From contig CAJJMF010000100.1 of NCBI GenBank assembly GCA_905192805.1, positions 1 to 9,029 on the forward strand: 9,029 nucleotides of DNA. Direction: 5' to 3'. Source of the DNA: an uncultured Sutterella sp. (lineage in GTDB: Bacteria; Pseudomonadota; Gammaproteobacteria; Burkholderiales; Burkholderiaceae_F). A program made the position numbers and the translations under genes. Of the stretch, positions 1 to 6,336 are shown piece after piece. Position 1 is the stretch's first letter, and every line of letters begins with the position of its first letter. The notes beneath the pieces are model-generated. The model searched no databases. It saw only the letters and a list, made by a program, of their open reading frames with translations, and was not told the DNA's origin.

Positions 1-64
1 CAATAGTCATGCATTAACTCAACTACTCTGCGTGGGTTCTGTAATAAAAATTATTTTTTGGTGG

Positions 65-94
65 ATATTGAAAAGTTGATCTTGCCATTGTCAA
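65..94 (-). promoter_or_regulatory. candidate sigma70-type promoter reading leftward
   Basis: On the minus strand a perfect -35 box TTGACA (94-89) is followed, after 18 bases, by CAATAT (70-65) as a possible -10 box. It would fire toward the left edge, with a start near 58 and candidate ATG codons at 14 or 10. The -35 match is perfect and the -10 match is fair. In AT-rich DNA such matches also arise by chance, so this is a candidate only. Confidence 0.3.
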
Positions 95-147
95 GTGAAA
101 TCTCCTTAGGGAAAGTCCTAGTCGCGTCGACAAAGAATGTCCAAAAA

Positions 148-162
148 TTTACGACTCGTAAA
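148..162. repeat. 15-base palindrome, possible operator
   Basis: TTTACGACTCGTAAA is a perfect inverted repeat with 7-base arms around a single central C. This geometry suits a dimeric DNA-binding regulator better than an RNA hairpin, because a one-base loop cannot fold. It lies between the leftward promoter candidate and the lipoprotein gene. No second copy was noticed elsewhere in the window. Operator function is inference. Confidence 0.3.
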
Positions 163-338
163 GAAAAACCTGCCCTGCAACACTAAGGGCTTCGCTAAGA
201 TGAAACGGATTCACATTTCACTGACATGACCATGTACCGACGGTGGGGAACCCGCGTGTGTTCGTCCTGAGCACGAAGCAGTGAAGCGCAACTCACGATG
301 TTAGGGACTCGCTCGCCGTCACAGGAAGGAAATCATCT

Positions 339-1121
339 ATGAAGTTATTGACTCATCTTCTTTGTCCTACGCTCGTTGCCTTGTCGCTGACGGCCTGTGC
401 CGTATCGCCCGGGACCACGACGGGGTCTGAGGCAACAAACGCTGCGCCCTCGAGTACCCCGATGAGTGTGGCCGCCGCAAAGCCCGCGATGGCGATGGAT
501 ACGCCAGCGAGCGCTACCACTGAGACGCGTGCCAATACGGGTCCCTTGGATATGCGTAACACCGAGGTGTTCCGTTTGCAAGAGGCTACTCAGAATACGA
601 AACTCCCGAATGTGGAATTTTTGCGCCCGACCGCTTGGAAAGCGAAACCCTTAACCGAAGGGATGCAAGGGGCGGTGAATCGTGCGCCCGGCAACCCCGA
701 GGTGTTTCTCTGGACGCGACGCGACGGTGATCTCGAGACGATGATTACGCTCACGTACCTCAAGGATGCCCAATTAGCCAAACGCTTCACCAAAGCGCAA
801 TTCAATAAGCTCTTTTCGGATAAAAAGCGCTTAGCGCAGCAAAATGGCGGTGGCGAAGTCCTCGACACGGGCCACGTGTTCCGTCCGGTGCACCGTTATC
901 CGGCGCATTTCTCGCGCATTACCTTAAAGCAAATGCGTGATCGTCAGCCCGTGTGGACGGAAGTGCGCTCAAAGGAAGTGCTTGTGGGGGATACGGTCGT
1001 CAAACTGGCCTTTGTGGTGCGTAGTCACAACGAAGCGGAATTTAACGAGAAGATGGCAGCCTACGATATCTTTATGCCGGCCGTCTTAAATTCGATTGAC
1101 GTGAAGTCGACCAAGCGCTAA
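339..1121 (+). CDS. putative outer- or inner-membrane lipoprotein of unknown function
   Basis: A 260-residue protein with a lipoprotein signal peptide: a basic start (MKLLTH), a hydrophobic core and the lipobox LTAC with the acylated cysteine at residue 20. The residue after it is Ala, not Asp, so there is no inner-membrane retention signal of the enterobacterial kind. Residues about 22-66 are rich in Ala, Thr, Ser and Pro and look like a flexible tether. From about 70 to 260 comes a folded domain with alternating hydrophobic strands and no cysteine. Its end (VLVGDTVVKLAFVV, then a predicted helix to VLNSIDV) vaguely recalls PsbP-like folds, but this is only an impression. The start is supported by AGGAAGGA at 323-330, eight bases ahead of ATG. 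It is monocistronic: it has a terminator behind it and a convergent neighbour. I do not recognise the family and assign no function. Confidence 0.85.
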   Translation: MKLLTHLLCPTLVALSLTACAVSPGTTTGSEATNAAPSSTPMSVAAAKPAMAMDTPASATTETRANTGPLDMRNTEVFRLQEATQNTKLPNVEFLRPTAWKAKPLTEGMQGAVNRAPGNPEVFLWTRRDGDLETMITLTYLKDAQLAKRFTKAQFNKLFSDKKRLAQQNGGGEVLDTGHVFRPVHRYPAHFSRITLKQMRDRQPVWTEVRSKEVLVGDTVVKLAFVVRSHNEAEFNEKMAAYDIFMPAVLNSIDVKSTKR

Positions 1122-1144
1122 GCGCGAACGCTTCCACGCTACGT

Positions 1145-1182
1145 TGGGCTCTGAGGGTGTCACCTTGGGGCCCATCGTTTTT
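1145..1182 (+). terminator. intrinsic terminator of the lipoprotein gene
   Basis: A stem with arms TGGGCTC (1145-1151) and GGGCCCA (1168-1174), including one G-U pair, encloses a second small stem (AGGGT with ACCTT). It is followed by CG and five Ts (1178-1182). It starts 24 bases after the stop codon of the lipoprotein gene. Confidence 0.6.
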
Positions 1183-1191
1183 GGGGGTAAG

Positions 1192-1220
1192 AAAAAGGGC
1201 CACTCCACGTGGAGTGACCC
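1192..1220 (-). terminator. intrinsic terminator of the parvulin isomerase gene
   Basis: On the minus strand a ten-pair stem (1220-1211 with 1206-1197, one G-U pair) closes a four-base ACGT loop and is followed at once by five U residues (1196-1192). On the plus strand the same stem has a C-A mismatch and no T run after it, so it is built for leftward transcripts. It lies 38 bases downstream of the isomerase stop codon. Confidence 0.8.
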
Positions 1221-1257
1221 CTTCAGGCTAAGCCAAAATCGGTGACGTGGCCGTGAA

Positions 1258-2037
1258 TTACTTTACATCAGCGCCACGAACGATTTCCTGAACCTTCTGC
1301 TGCACGCGCTGATTCAAGAGCGCCTGACGCAACTGGTTCTTCAACTGATCATACTTCGGGAAGTTCTGCGCCGGACGGGTGGCTTCGAGCTTCACGATAT
1401 GAAAGCCGTCCTGCAAGCGGATCGGCTGCTGGGACACGTCGCCCGCCTTCAACACGGAGAAGGCAGCGCCGAAGGTCGACGGAGTGGACTTCGGAACGAT
1501 CCAGCCTAAGTCACCACCACGGGCCTTGCTGTTGGTGTCGATCGACAAGTCGCTCGCCAACTTCGCAAAGTCCTGACCCTTACCCAAACGGGCGATCACG
1601 TCCTTGGCCTGATCTTCGGTCTGAACGACGATGTGACGAACGTGGTATTCGGTGTCACCGTAGTTACGCTTTTCGTTGTCGTAGGCCTTCTGCAAGTCCG
1701 CGTCCGAGACGGGGTTCTGCTGAGCCAAGCGCTGCAAGTAGCCATTGATGAGGATCTGGTCCTGGGCTTCTTTGATCGCCGCCTTCACTTTGGCGTCGTT
1801 TTCGACCTTGGCCTTCTTGGCTTCTTGGAGCATCACGGTGCGTTCAATCATGGCGTTTTTCACCAAGCGTTCCAAGTCAGCACCCGCGGGCTGCCCCTGT
1901 GCAACGAGCGCATCGTAGACCGTCTGTTGCTGAGCAACCGACACGGTTTCACCGTTGACTTTAAACGCAGCCAACTGAGCTTGAGCAGCGCCCGCCACGA
2001 GCGTGGCAAGAGCGAGGGCAATGATCTTCTTGTTCAT
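1258..2037 (-). CDS. periplasmic parvulin-type peptidyl-prolyl cis-trans isomerase (PpiC/SurA-like)
   Basis: The 259-residue protein catalyses cis-trans isomerisation of peptide bonds before proline and acts as a foldase/chaperone for exported proteins. A Sec signal peptide spans residues 1-20, with likely cleavage after AQA. Residues about 24-125 form a helical chaperone-like region rich in Lys, Gln and Ala. The parvulin domain covers about 130-222 and shows the family landmarks: the RHIVV strand with His135, GGDLGW at 174-179, Phe193 in the F-x-x-A-like segment, and GFHIVKL at 211-217. A charged helical tail (about 225-255) follows, as in PrsA/PpiC relatives. Length matches the betaproteobacterial form of about 260 residues. 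The mature part has no cysteine. The start is supported by GGAGT (2049-2045) seven bases before ATG. It lies downstream of yciB on the same strand across a 336-base gap. The family call is secure; the exact substrates are unknown. Confidence 0.93.
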   Translation of the reverse strand: MNKKIIALALATLVAGAAQAQLAAFKVNGETVSVAQQQTVYDALVAQGQPAGADLERLVKNAMIERTVMLQEAKKAKVENDAKVKAAIKEAQDQILINGYLQRLAQQNPVSDADLQKAYDNEKRNYGDTEYHVRHIVVQTEDQAKDVIARLGKGQDFAKLASDLSIDTNSKARGGDLGWIVPKSTPSTFGAAFSVLKAGDVSQQPIRLQDGFHIVKLEATRPAQNFPKYDQLKNQLRQALLNQRVQQKVQEIVRGADVK

Positions 2038-2373
2038 TCAAATTACTCCGATACGATACGCCGTGCTTAATCCAAAAAACGTTAAGCGACTCGCGCGTAT
2101 CAAATGCTCTTTGCTGCCGGGGGCTAAACGGCGAATCCCTTAGGCAAAGAGCCAACACATTGGGAACCAAATCGTAAGTCTACACCGAAACCCCGATGGG
2201 TGAGAGGCGCGACCTACGTTGGGCACTTTACTAGGTCAACGCACGTGGTCAGCCGTGCGGGACACCTTGACGTAGGCGGGCGACTCGTGAAAATCGGCCC
2301 ACGCTCGGTCGTCGTCAAGGCTAGCGATCCCCGCTGGGTGAACGTTCCTTGACCTGTCAGCCTAGTTTCAGGC
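2038..2373. other. intergenic gap between yciB and the isomerase gene
   Basis: These 336 bases hold no convincing gene on either strand. The open frames there are short, basic or low-complexity and lack start signals. The gap contains an 8-base inverted repeat CCTTGACG/CGTCAAGG (2265-2272 and 2313-2320), a small hairpin with arms GCACG and CGTGC (2241-2258), and a five-pair stem with arms AGCCT/AGGCT (2359-2374) that touches the yciB stop but has no T run. No strong promoter for the isomerase gene stands out, so read-through from yciB is possible. In other betaproteobacteria a bolA-like gene can lie at this place; I looked for BolA-like sequence and saw none. Confidence 0.6.
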
Positions 2374-2982
2374 TCAATTCTGCCCTTGACGCGCCACTTT
2401 GGCGAGAAAAAAAGCGACTCCAATTGTAAACACTAGTGTCAATCCCATGAGACCAAAGAGCTTGAAATTGACCCACGTTTCAAGGCTAAACGTGTAGGCG
2501 ACAAGGAGATTCAAGGCCCCTAAGACGACAAAAAAGCCGATCCAGAGTTTCTGTAACAGCCACCAATGGCGATCGGCCATCGTGAGTTCGGCTTTGGCTA
2601 AGAGTCGCTTCATGAAGTTTTTCCCCGTGAGGTTTCCGTAGAGAAGAATCCCCGCGAAAATCCAGTAGAGGATCGTGGGCTTCCATTTAATAAAGGCACC
2701 TTCGCGGAAGTAAAGCGTCAAGCCCCCAAAGACGACAATCACGGCCAAGCTAATCCAAAACATCGGTTCGACTTTACGGCGACGAACGAGGAGATAGATA
2801 AGCTGGGCGATCGAGGCGAGAATGGCGGTGGCGGTCGCGAGCAAAATCGGTGCGCTCTCGGGCGTAATCCCAGCACCTAAATACTGGCTCGCCCACTGGG
2901 TCGCGGCGTCCGCGTGTGAGCCCGCCCATTTAAACACCCCAAAAAAGAGCACAATGGGGAAGAGGTCAAAAAAGAGTTTCAT
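2374..2982 (-). CDS. yciB: inner membrane septation protein YciB/IspZ family
   Basis: A 202-residue polytopic inner-membrane protein of the YciB (intracellular septation protein A) family, linked to cell-envelope synthesis and division in Gram-negative bacteria; its biochemical activity is not established. Family features are plain: the N-terminus MKLFFDLFPIVLFF, the central segment GGLTLYFREGAFIKWKP (86-102) and, near the end, ETWVNFKLFG (168-177). Hydrophobic segments lie at about 3-19, 45-66, 74-92, 100-118, 146-164 and 172-195. The open frame extends upstream to 3216, but the added 78 residues are hydrophilic, Arg/Pro/Ser-rich and unlike the family, so the start at 2982 is chosen. The ribosome binding site is weak, with only GGGA about 13 bases upstream. 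Length is close to the usual 180-200. It is divergent from the protease gene and may be co-transcribed with the isomerase gene, since no strong terminator follows it. Confidence 0.93.
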   Translation of the reverse strand: MKLFFDLFPIVLFFGVFKWAGSHADAATQWASQYLGAGITPESAPILLATATAILASIAQLIYLLVRRRKVEPMFWISLAVIVVFGGLTLYFREGAFIKWKPTILYWIFAGILLYGNLTGKNFMKRLLAKAELTMADRHWWLLQKLWIGFFVVLGALNLLVAYTFSLETWVNFKLFGLMGLTLVFTIGVAFFLAKVARQGQN

Positions 2983-3416
2983 GGTAGTGCGTATGTTCCC
3001 TGACGACGCAGGGGGTTGGAATCCTTTACTTGAGAAAAACGGCGACAGAGCCACCCATTTCATCCGAGTCGATGAAGAGGAGGGTCCGCGCCACCTAACC
3101 ATAGCAGAATTTAGGGGCGCTTGGCGGCGCCGTCGTGACGTAGGCGTCCGCGGGGCGACCCGACAAACGTGAAGAAGTGTTTCCTTTGGCTCAGGCCTCG
3201 TAGCACTTCGATTCACTTTTTTTCGTGGCTCACGTGCTTCTTAATCGTGTGTCAAGCATGGGACTGGTATCATAGGTCGCAAGAATCTGGAAACGGGGTG
3301 TGCACAGACGTGCTACGCTCTGTTTCCCTCCTTCAAAGCAGAGTGAACGCGGTGGGGGTGAGCACGAGCGGCTCGCCCGCCTAATTCACTCGCCTTCTTT
3401 GAGGATACCCAAAGCG
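2983..3416. other. divergent intergenic region between yciB and the M16 protease gene
   Basis: These 434 bases separate two divergent genes and should hold promoters for both. Toward the protease the best candidate is an extended -10 element at 3265-3273, which would leave a leader of roughly 135 bases. Within that leader are a possible hairpin with arms CTCTG/CAGAG (about 3319-3344) and the near-palindrome CGAGC-G-GCTCG (3365-3375). No clear promoter was found for yciB. A small open frame beginning with GTG at 3169 has one hydrophobic stretch but no ribosome binding site and overlaps the protease leader; I do not call it a gene. The 11-mer TGACGTAGGCG occurs here (about 3136) and again on the other side of yciB (about 2268). 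Confidence 0.55.
3265..3273 (+). promoter_or_regulatory. candidate extended -10 promoter element for the M16 protease gene
   Basis: TGGTATCAT carries the TG of an extended -10 box followed by TATCAT, which matches the sigma70 consensus at five of six bases. No good -35 box lies 17 bases upstream, as is tolerated for extended -10 promoters. It sits about 145 bases before the chosen start codon. A short-motif guess. Confidence 0.25.
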
Positions 3417-6191
3417 ATGTTAATTAAAAAATTCATTCTCAGTGCTGCGTGTGTGGCGCTGGGTAGTGCAGCGTATGCTGCGCCAAAGGAGACTAAAGTG
3501 ACGCAACCGACTCCGGTAGTTAAGAGTCAGCCTCAACATGTGGTGACGGTCGAAGGCATTAGCGAATACCGCTTAGCCAACGGCCTCAGAGTGGTGCTTT
3601 ATCCCGATCAGAGTAAACCGACCGCCACGGTCAATATGACCTATTTGGTGGGGAGCCGTCATGAAAACTACGGCGAAACGGGGATGGCCCACTTGTTGGA
3701 ACATTTGATGTTTAAGGGGAGTAAAAATTTCCCCCATCCGACCGCGGAATTCACCAAGCGTGGCTTCCGGATGAACGGCTCCACCTGGTTAGACCGCACG
3801 AATTACCACGTCTCCTTTACGGCGACGGATGACAACATGCAGTGGGCGCTTGCGTGGCAAGCCGACGCCATGGTCAACTCCTTTATCGCGCGTACAGACT
3901 TGGATAGCGAAATGACCGTGGTGCGTAACGAATACGAAATGGGCGAAAACCGTCCGAGTTCGGTTTTGATGAAGCGCTTACAGTCGATGATTTTCGATTG
4001 GCACGCCTATGGGCGTAGCACGATCGGGGCGCGTAGCGACATTGAAAACGTGGAAATCGCCAATTTGCGCGCTTTCTACGAAAAGTATTATCAGCCGGAC
4101 AATGCGGTCTTAACGATCTCGGGGAAGTTTGACCCCGAACAGGTCTTAGCCTGGGTACAGAAGGACTTTGCGGGGATTCCGAAGCCCACTCGTGCGCTCC
4201 CGCACGAATGGACCGTGGAACCCACGGCCGACGGGGAACGTGAATTTACGGTGCGCCGTCCGGGCGAAACGAAGATGATCATGATCGGCTACCGTGTGCC
4301 CTCGGCGTTGTCGCCTGATTACGAACCCGTCAACACGGCGACCTCGATTTTGGGTAACGAACCCACGGGACGTCTCTATAAGGCGTTGGTCGAAAAGGGA
4401 CTCGCCACGCAGGTCTTTGGGTGGACCATCCCGGGTAAAGCGCCTGGCTTTGTGATCTTTGGCGCCATGCTCAAAAAGGACGCGGATGTCGAACCCGTCA
4501 AAGCGGCGATGATCAAGACGATCGAAGGCACGTTTGCCGACACGCCCACCACCGAACAAGAGTTAGCGCGCGAAAAGAGCGATCAAGCGACGATGTTTGA
4601 ACGCCAATTGGCGGATCCGGAACAGTTCGGGATTGAACTCTCGGAATACATCGCTCTGGGTGACTGGCGTCTCTTCTTTGTGGACCGTGAAGAGTCCGCA
4701 GCGTTGACCGCGAAGGCGGTGGACGAGGCTGCGAAGAAATACTTTGTGCGTGACAACCGTGTCGTGGGGGTCTATATCCCGACGACCGACTTAAAGCGTG
4801 CCGAGATTCCGGCGGCGCCGAGCGCCGAAGAGATTCTGAAGGGGTACACCTTTAAGACCGAAGGTAAGAGCGCGGAAGCCTTTGATACGACGCAAGAGAA
4901 CATCAACGCGCGTACTGAACGCCTCGCCATGGGCGATATGCAGTTGGCGCTGCTCCCCAAGAAGAGCTTAGGCGAAACCGTGCAGGTGCGCTTTAAGTTC
5001 TTAAATGGGACGCCCAAAACGGCTGGCAACGCTGCGCTCAATATGGTGACGAGCCAGATGTTCGTGCGCGGTGCCAAAGACATGACGAACGAACAAATCG
5101 AAGACAAATTCACGGCCTTGAAGATGGAAGGCACGCCCTTTGACTTCACGACGGACCGTGAACACGTTGTCGAAGCGCTCGCCTTTGTGGGGCACTTATT
5201 AAGCACCCCGACCTTCCCCGAGAAGGAATTCGAAACGTTGCGCTCGAAGATGATCACGGGGCTCTCGGCCAAGTCGGACGACCCGCAGGTGAAGGCGCGT
5301 GACTGGTTAAACGATCACTTCAATACCTACCCGCAAGGGGACGTGCGCCACACGGAAACGAGCGCGGAGTTGATCGCGGAATTAAACGCGATGAAGCGTG
5401 ACGATGTCGTGAACTACTGGCGTGACGTGTTCCAAAATGGGTTGGGTTACGTGGCGGTCGTGGGTGACTTCGATGTCGAAAGCCTCAAGACGGCCTTAGA
5501 AACGAAAGTCATTGGCACGAAAACCTCGAAGGTGAAGTACGAACGCGCCATCGCAGAATATAAGCCCGTCGCAGCCGAACGTGTCGTCATTGATACGCCC
5601 GAAAAGGACAATGCAGTGATTTTTGCCCGTACGGACTTTGAAGCGAACGAAGACGATAAAGACGCCGCCGCGCTTTACGTGGCCGACTGGATCGTCGGGG
5701 GCTCCACGGGGCTCTCCAACCGCTTAGTGAACCGTATTCGTCAAAAAGAAGGCCTCTCCTACGGGGTGGGCAGCAATTTGACGTTGGGCACCTTTGGGAA
5801 CCGCTCCCACTGGGGTGTGGGGATGATTGTGGCCCCGCAAAATGCCCAGCAAGCCGAGGCGAGTTTAAAGGACGAGTTGCGCAAAGCCTTTGATAAAGGC
5901 ATCACGGAAGCCGAATTGGCGGAAGCCAAGCAAGGCATCCTTGACTACCGTGCGATTAACCGTGCCCAAGACAGCATGTTAGCGGCCTCCTGGGTGCGTT
6001 TAATGGAAAAAGACCGCGATTGGACGAATTCCAAGGAATTGGATGACGCCATCAAGGCCTTAACGGTGGGGGATGTGAACCAAGCGATTAAGCGCATGAT
6101 GGATCCGACGAAACTCTCCATCGTCTTGGCAGGGGACTTAACCAAGGCCAAAGCCGCGGGTAAGGACTTTAGCCAACCCTTGACGAAGTAA
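3417..6191 (+). CDS. periplasmic M16 (pitrilysin/insulinase) family zinc metalloprotease
   Basis: A 924-residue exported zinc endopeptidase of family M16, which typically degrades short or unfolded peptides inside a closed chamber. A Sec signal peptide ends near AYA (residue 21). The first half holds the inverted zinc motif HLLEH: His92 and His96 bind zinc and Glu95 is catalytic. The third ligand is most likely Glu172, preceded by Glu165 seven residues earlier as in the E-x6-E pattern. The conserved stretch YGRSTIGARSDI to FYEKYYQPDNA (199-230) follows. The second half, from about 495, lacks zinc residues as expected but has the substrate-binding motif with Arg775 and Tyr782 (R-x6-Y). Both halves are thus in one chain, and the catalytic set looks complete. 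The mature protein has no cysteine. The frame opens at 3300, but the start at 3417 gives the signal peptide at the N-terminus and has GAGGA (3401-3405) upstream. Arginine codons are mostly CGT/CGC, suggesting good expression. Confidence 0.95.
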   Translation: MLIKKFILSAACVALGSAAYAAPKETKVTQPTPVVKSQPQHVVTVEGISEYRLANGLRVVLYPDQSKPTATVNMTYLVGSRHENYGETGMAHLLEHLMFKGSKNFPHPTAEFTKRGFRMNGSTWLDRTNYHVSFTATDDNMQWALAWQADAMVNSFIARTDLDSEMTVVRNEYEMGENRPSSVLMKRLQSMIFDWHAYGRSTIGARSDIENVEIANLRAFYEKYYQPDNAVLTISGKFDPEQVLAWVQKDFAGIPKPTRALPHEWTVEPTADGEREFTVRRPGETKMIMIGYRVPSALSPDYEPVNTATSILGNEPTGRLYKALVEKGLATQVFGWTIPGKAPGFVIFGAMLKKDADVEPVKAAMIKTIEGTFADTPTTEQELAREKSDQATMFERQLADPEQFGIELSEYIALGDWRLFFVDREESAALTAKAVDEAAKKYFVRDNRVVGVYIPTTDLKRAEIPAAPSAEEILKGYTFKTEGKSAEAFDTTQENINARTERLAMGDMQLALLPKKSLGETVQVRFKFLNGTPKTAGNAALNMVTSQMFVRGAKDMTNEQIEDKFTALKMEGTPFDFTTDREHVVEALAFVGHLLSTPTFPEKEFETLRSKMITGLSAKSDDPQVKARDWLNDHFNTYPQGDVRHTETSAELIAELNAMKRDDVVNYWRDVFQNGLGYVAVVGDFDVESLKTALETKVIGTKTSKVKYERAIAEYKPVAAERVVIDTPEKDNAVIFARTDFEANEDDKDAAALYVADWIVGGSTGLSNRLVNRIRQKEGLSYGVGSNLTLGTFGNRSHWGVGMIVAPQNAQQAEASLKDELRKAFDKGITEAELAEAKQGILDYRAINRAQDSMLAASWVRLMEKDRDWTNSKELDDAIKALTVGDVNQAIKRMMDPTKLSIVLAGDLTKAKAAGKDFSQPLTK

Positions 6192-6211
6192 TTCGTTAGG
6201 ATTGCAATCTC

Positions 6212-6253
6212 AAAAACCCCGATGTGCCCGAACGTGGTGCGTCGGGGTTTTTT
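6212..6253 (+). terminator. strong intrinsic terminator after the M16 protease gene
   Basis: The arms AAAAACCCCGA (6212-6222) and TCGGGGTTTTTT (6242-6253) form a GC-rich stem with a U tract and a 19-base loop. It begins 20 bases after the protease stop codon. The A run on the left means it could also stop leftward transcripts. It insulates the protease from the following paralog genes. Confidence 0.88.
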
Positions 6254-6263
6254 GCGAAGAGCG

Positions 6264-6292
6264 TTGATACCCTGTGATCCTTGATATGTTAA
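6264..6292 (+). promoter_or_regulatory. candidate promoter of the paralog gene pair
   Basis: TTGATA (6264-6269) can act as a -35 box. Two overlapping -10 choices follow: TATGTT (6285-6290), which is preceded by TGA as in an extended -10 but lies only 15 bases away, or TGTTAA (6287-6292) at 17 bases. It lies directly after the protease terminator and about 45 bases before the start of the next gene, where a promoter is expected. The match itself is modest. Confidence 0.35.
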
Positions 6293-6336
6293 GCTCACTC
6301 GTGACAAGAATCGGTGTGACAATTTAAGGAGAACGT

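Larger units (their letters stand above)
1..338. other. non-coding region upstream of the lipoprotein gene
   Basis: No credible gene is visible in these 338 bases. All forward frames close quickly (the longest from the edge ends with TGA at 77-79). The first 60 bases are about one third G+C, clearly lower than the coding DNA to the right. The stretch holds a candidate leftward promoter (65-94), a 15-base palindrome (148-162) and a small hairpin with arms GCCCT and AGGGC near 172-190. A leftward gene could begin at the extreme left, where ATG codons lie on the minus strand at 14-12 and 10-8, but too little is in the window to judge. I do not recognise a structured RNA family here. Confidence 0.6.

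Noticed and set aside
1633..2070. 145-codon plus-strand open frame opposite the isomerase gene
   Set aside because: Antisense to a secure parvulin gene, with typical shadow composition.
2983..3216. N-terminal extension of yciB up to 3216
   Set aside because: The extra 78 residues are low-complexity and unlike the family, whose N-terminus begins at the MKLFFDLFPI segment.
3169..3384. Small plus-strand frame of 71 codons starting with GTG, with one hydrophobic stretch
   Set aside because: No ribosome binding site, it runs through the protease leader, and it has no recognisable features; likely chance.
3300..3416. N-terminal extension of the M16 protease frame from GTG at 3300
   Set aside because: The extra 39 residues are Arg/Ser/Pro-rich and would bury the signal peptide; ATG at 3417 has a ribosome binding site and starts a typical signal peptide.
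3417..3455. Cys12 of the M16 protease as a lipobox cysteine
   Set aside because: The preceding residues are SAA rather than a good lipobox, and the segment before it is too short; an ordinary Sec cleavage near residue 21 fits better.
4772..5272. 166-codon minus-strand open frame inside the M16 protease gene
   Set aside because: Antisense shadow of a well-supported protease coding region; no start signal or family features.
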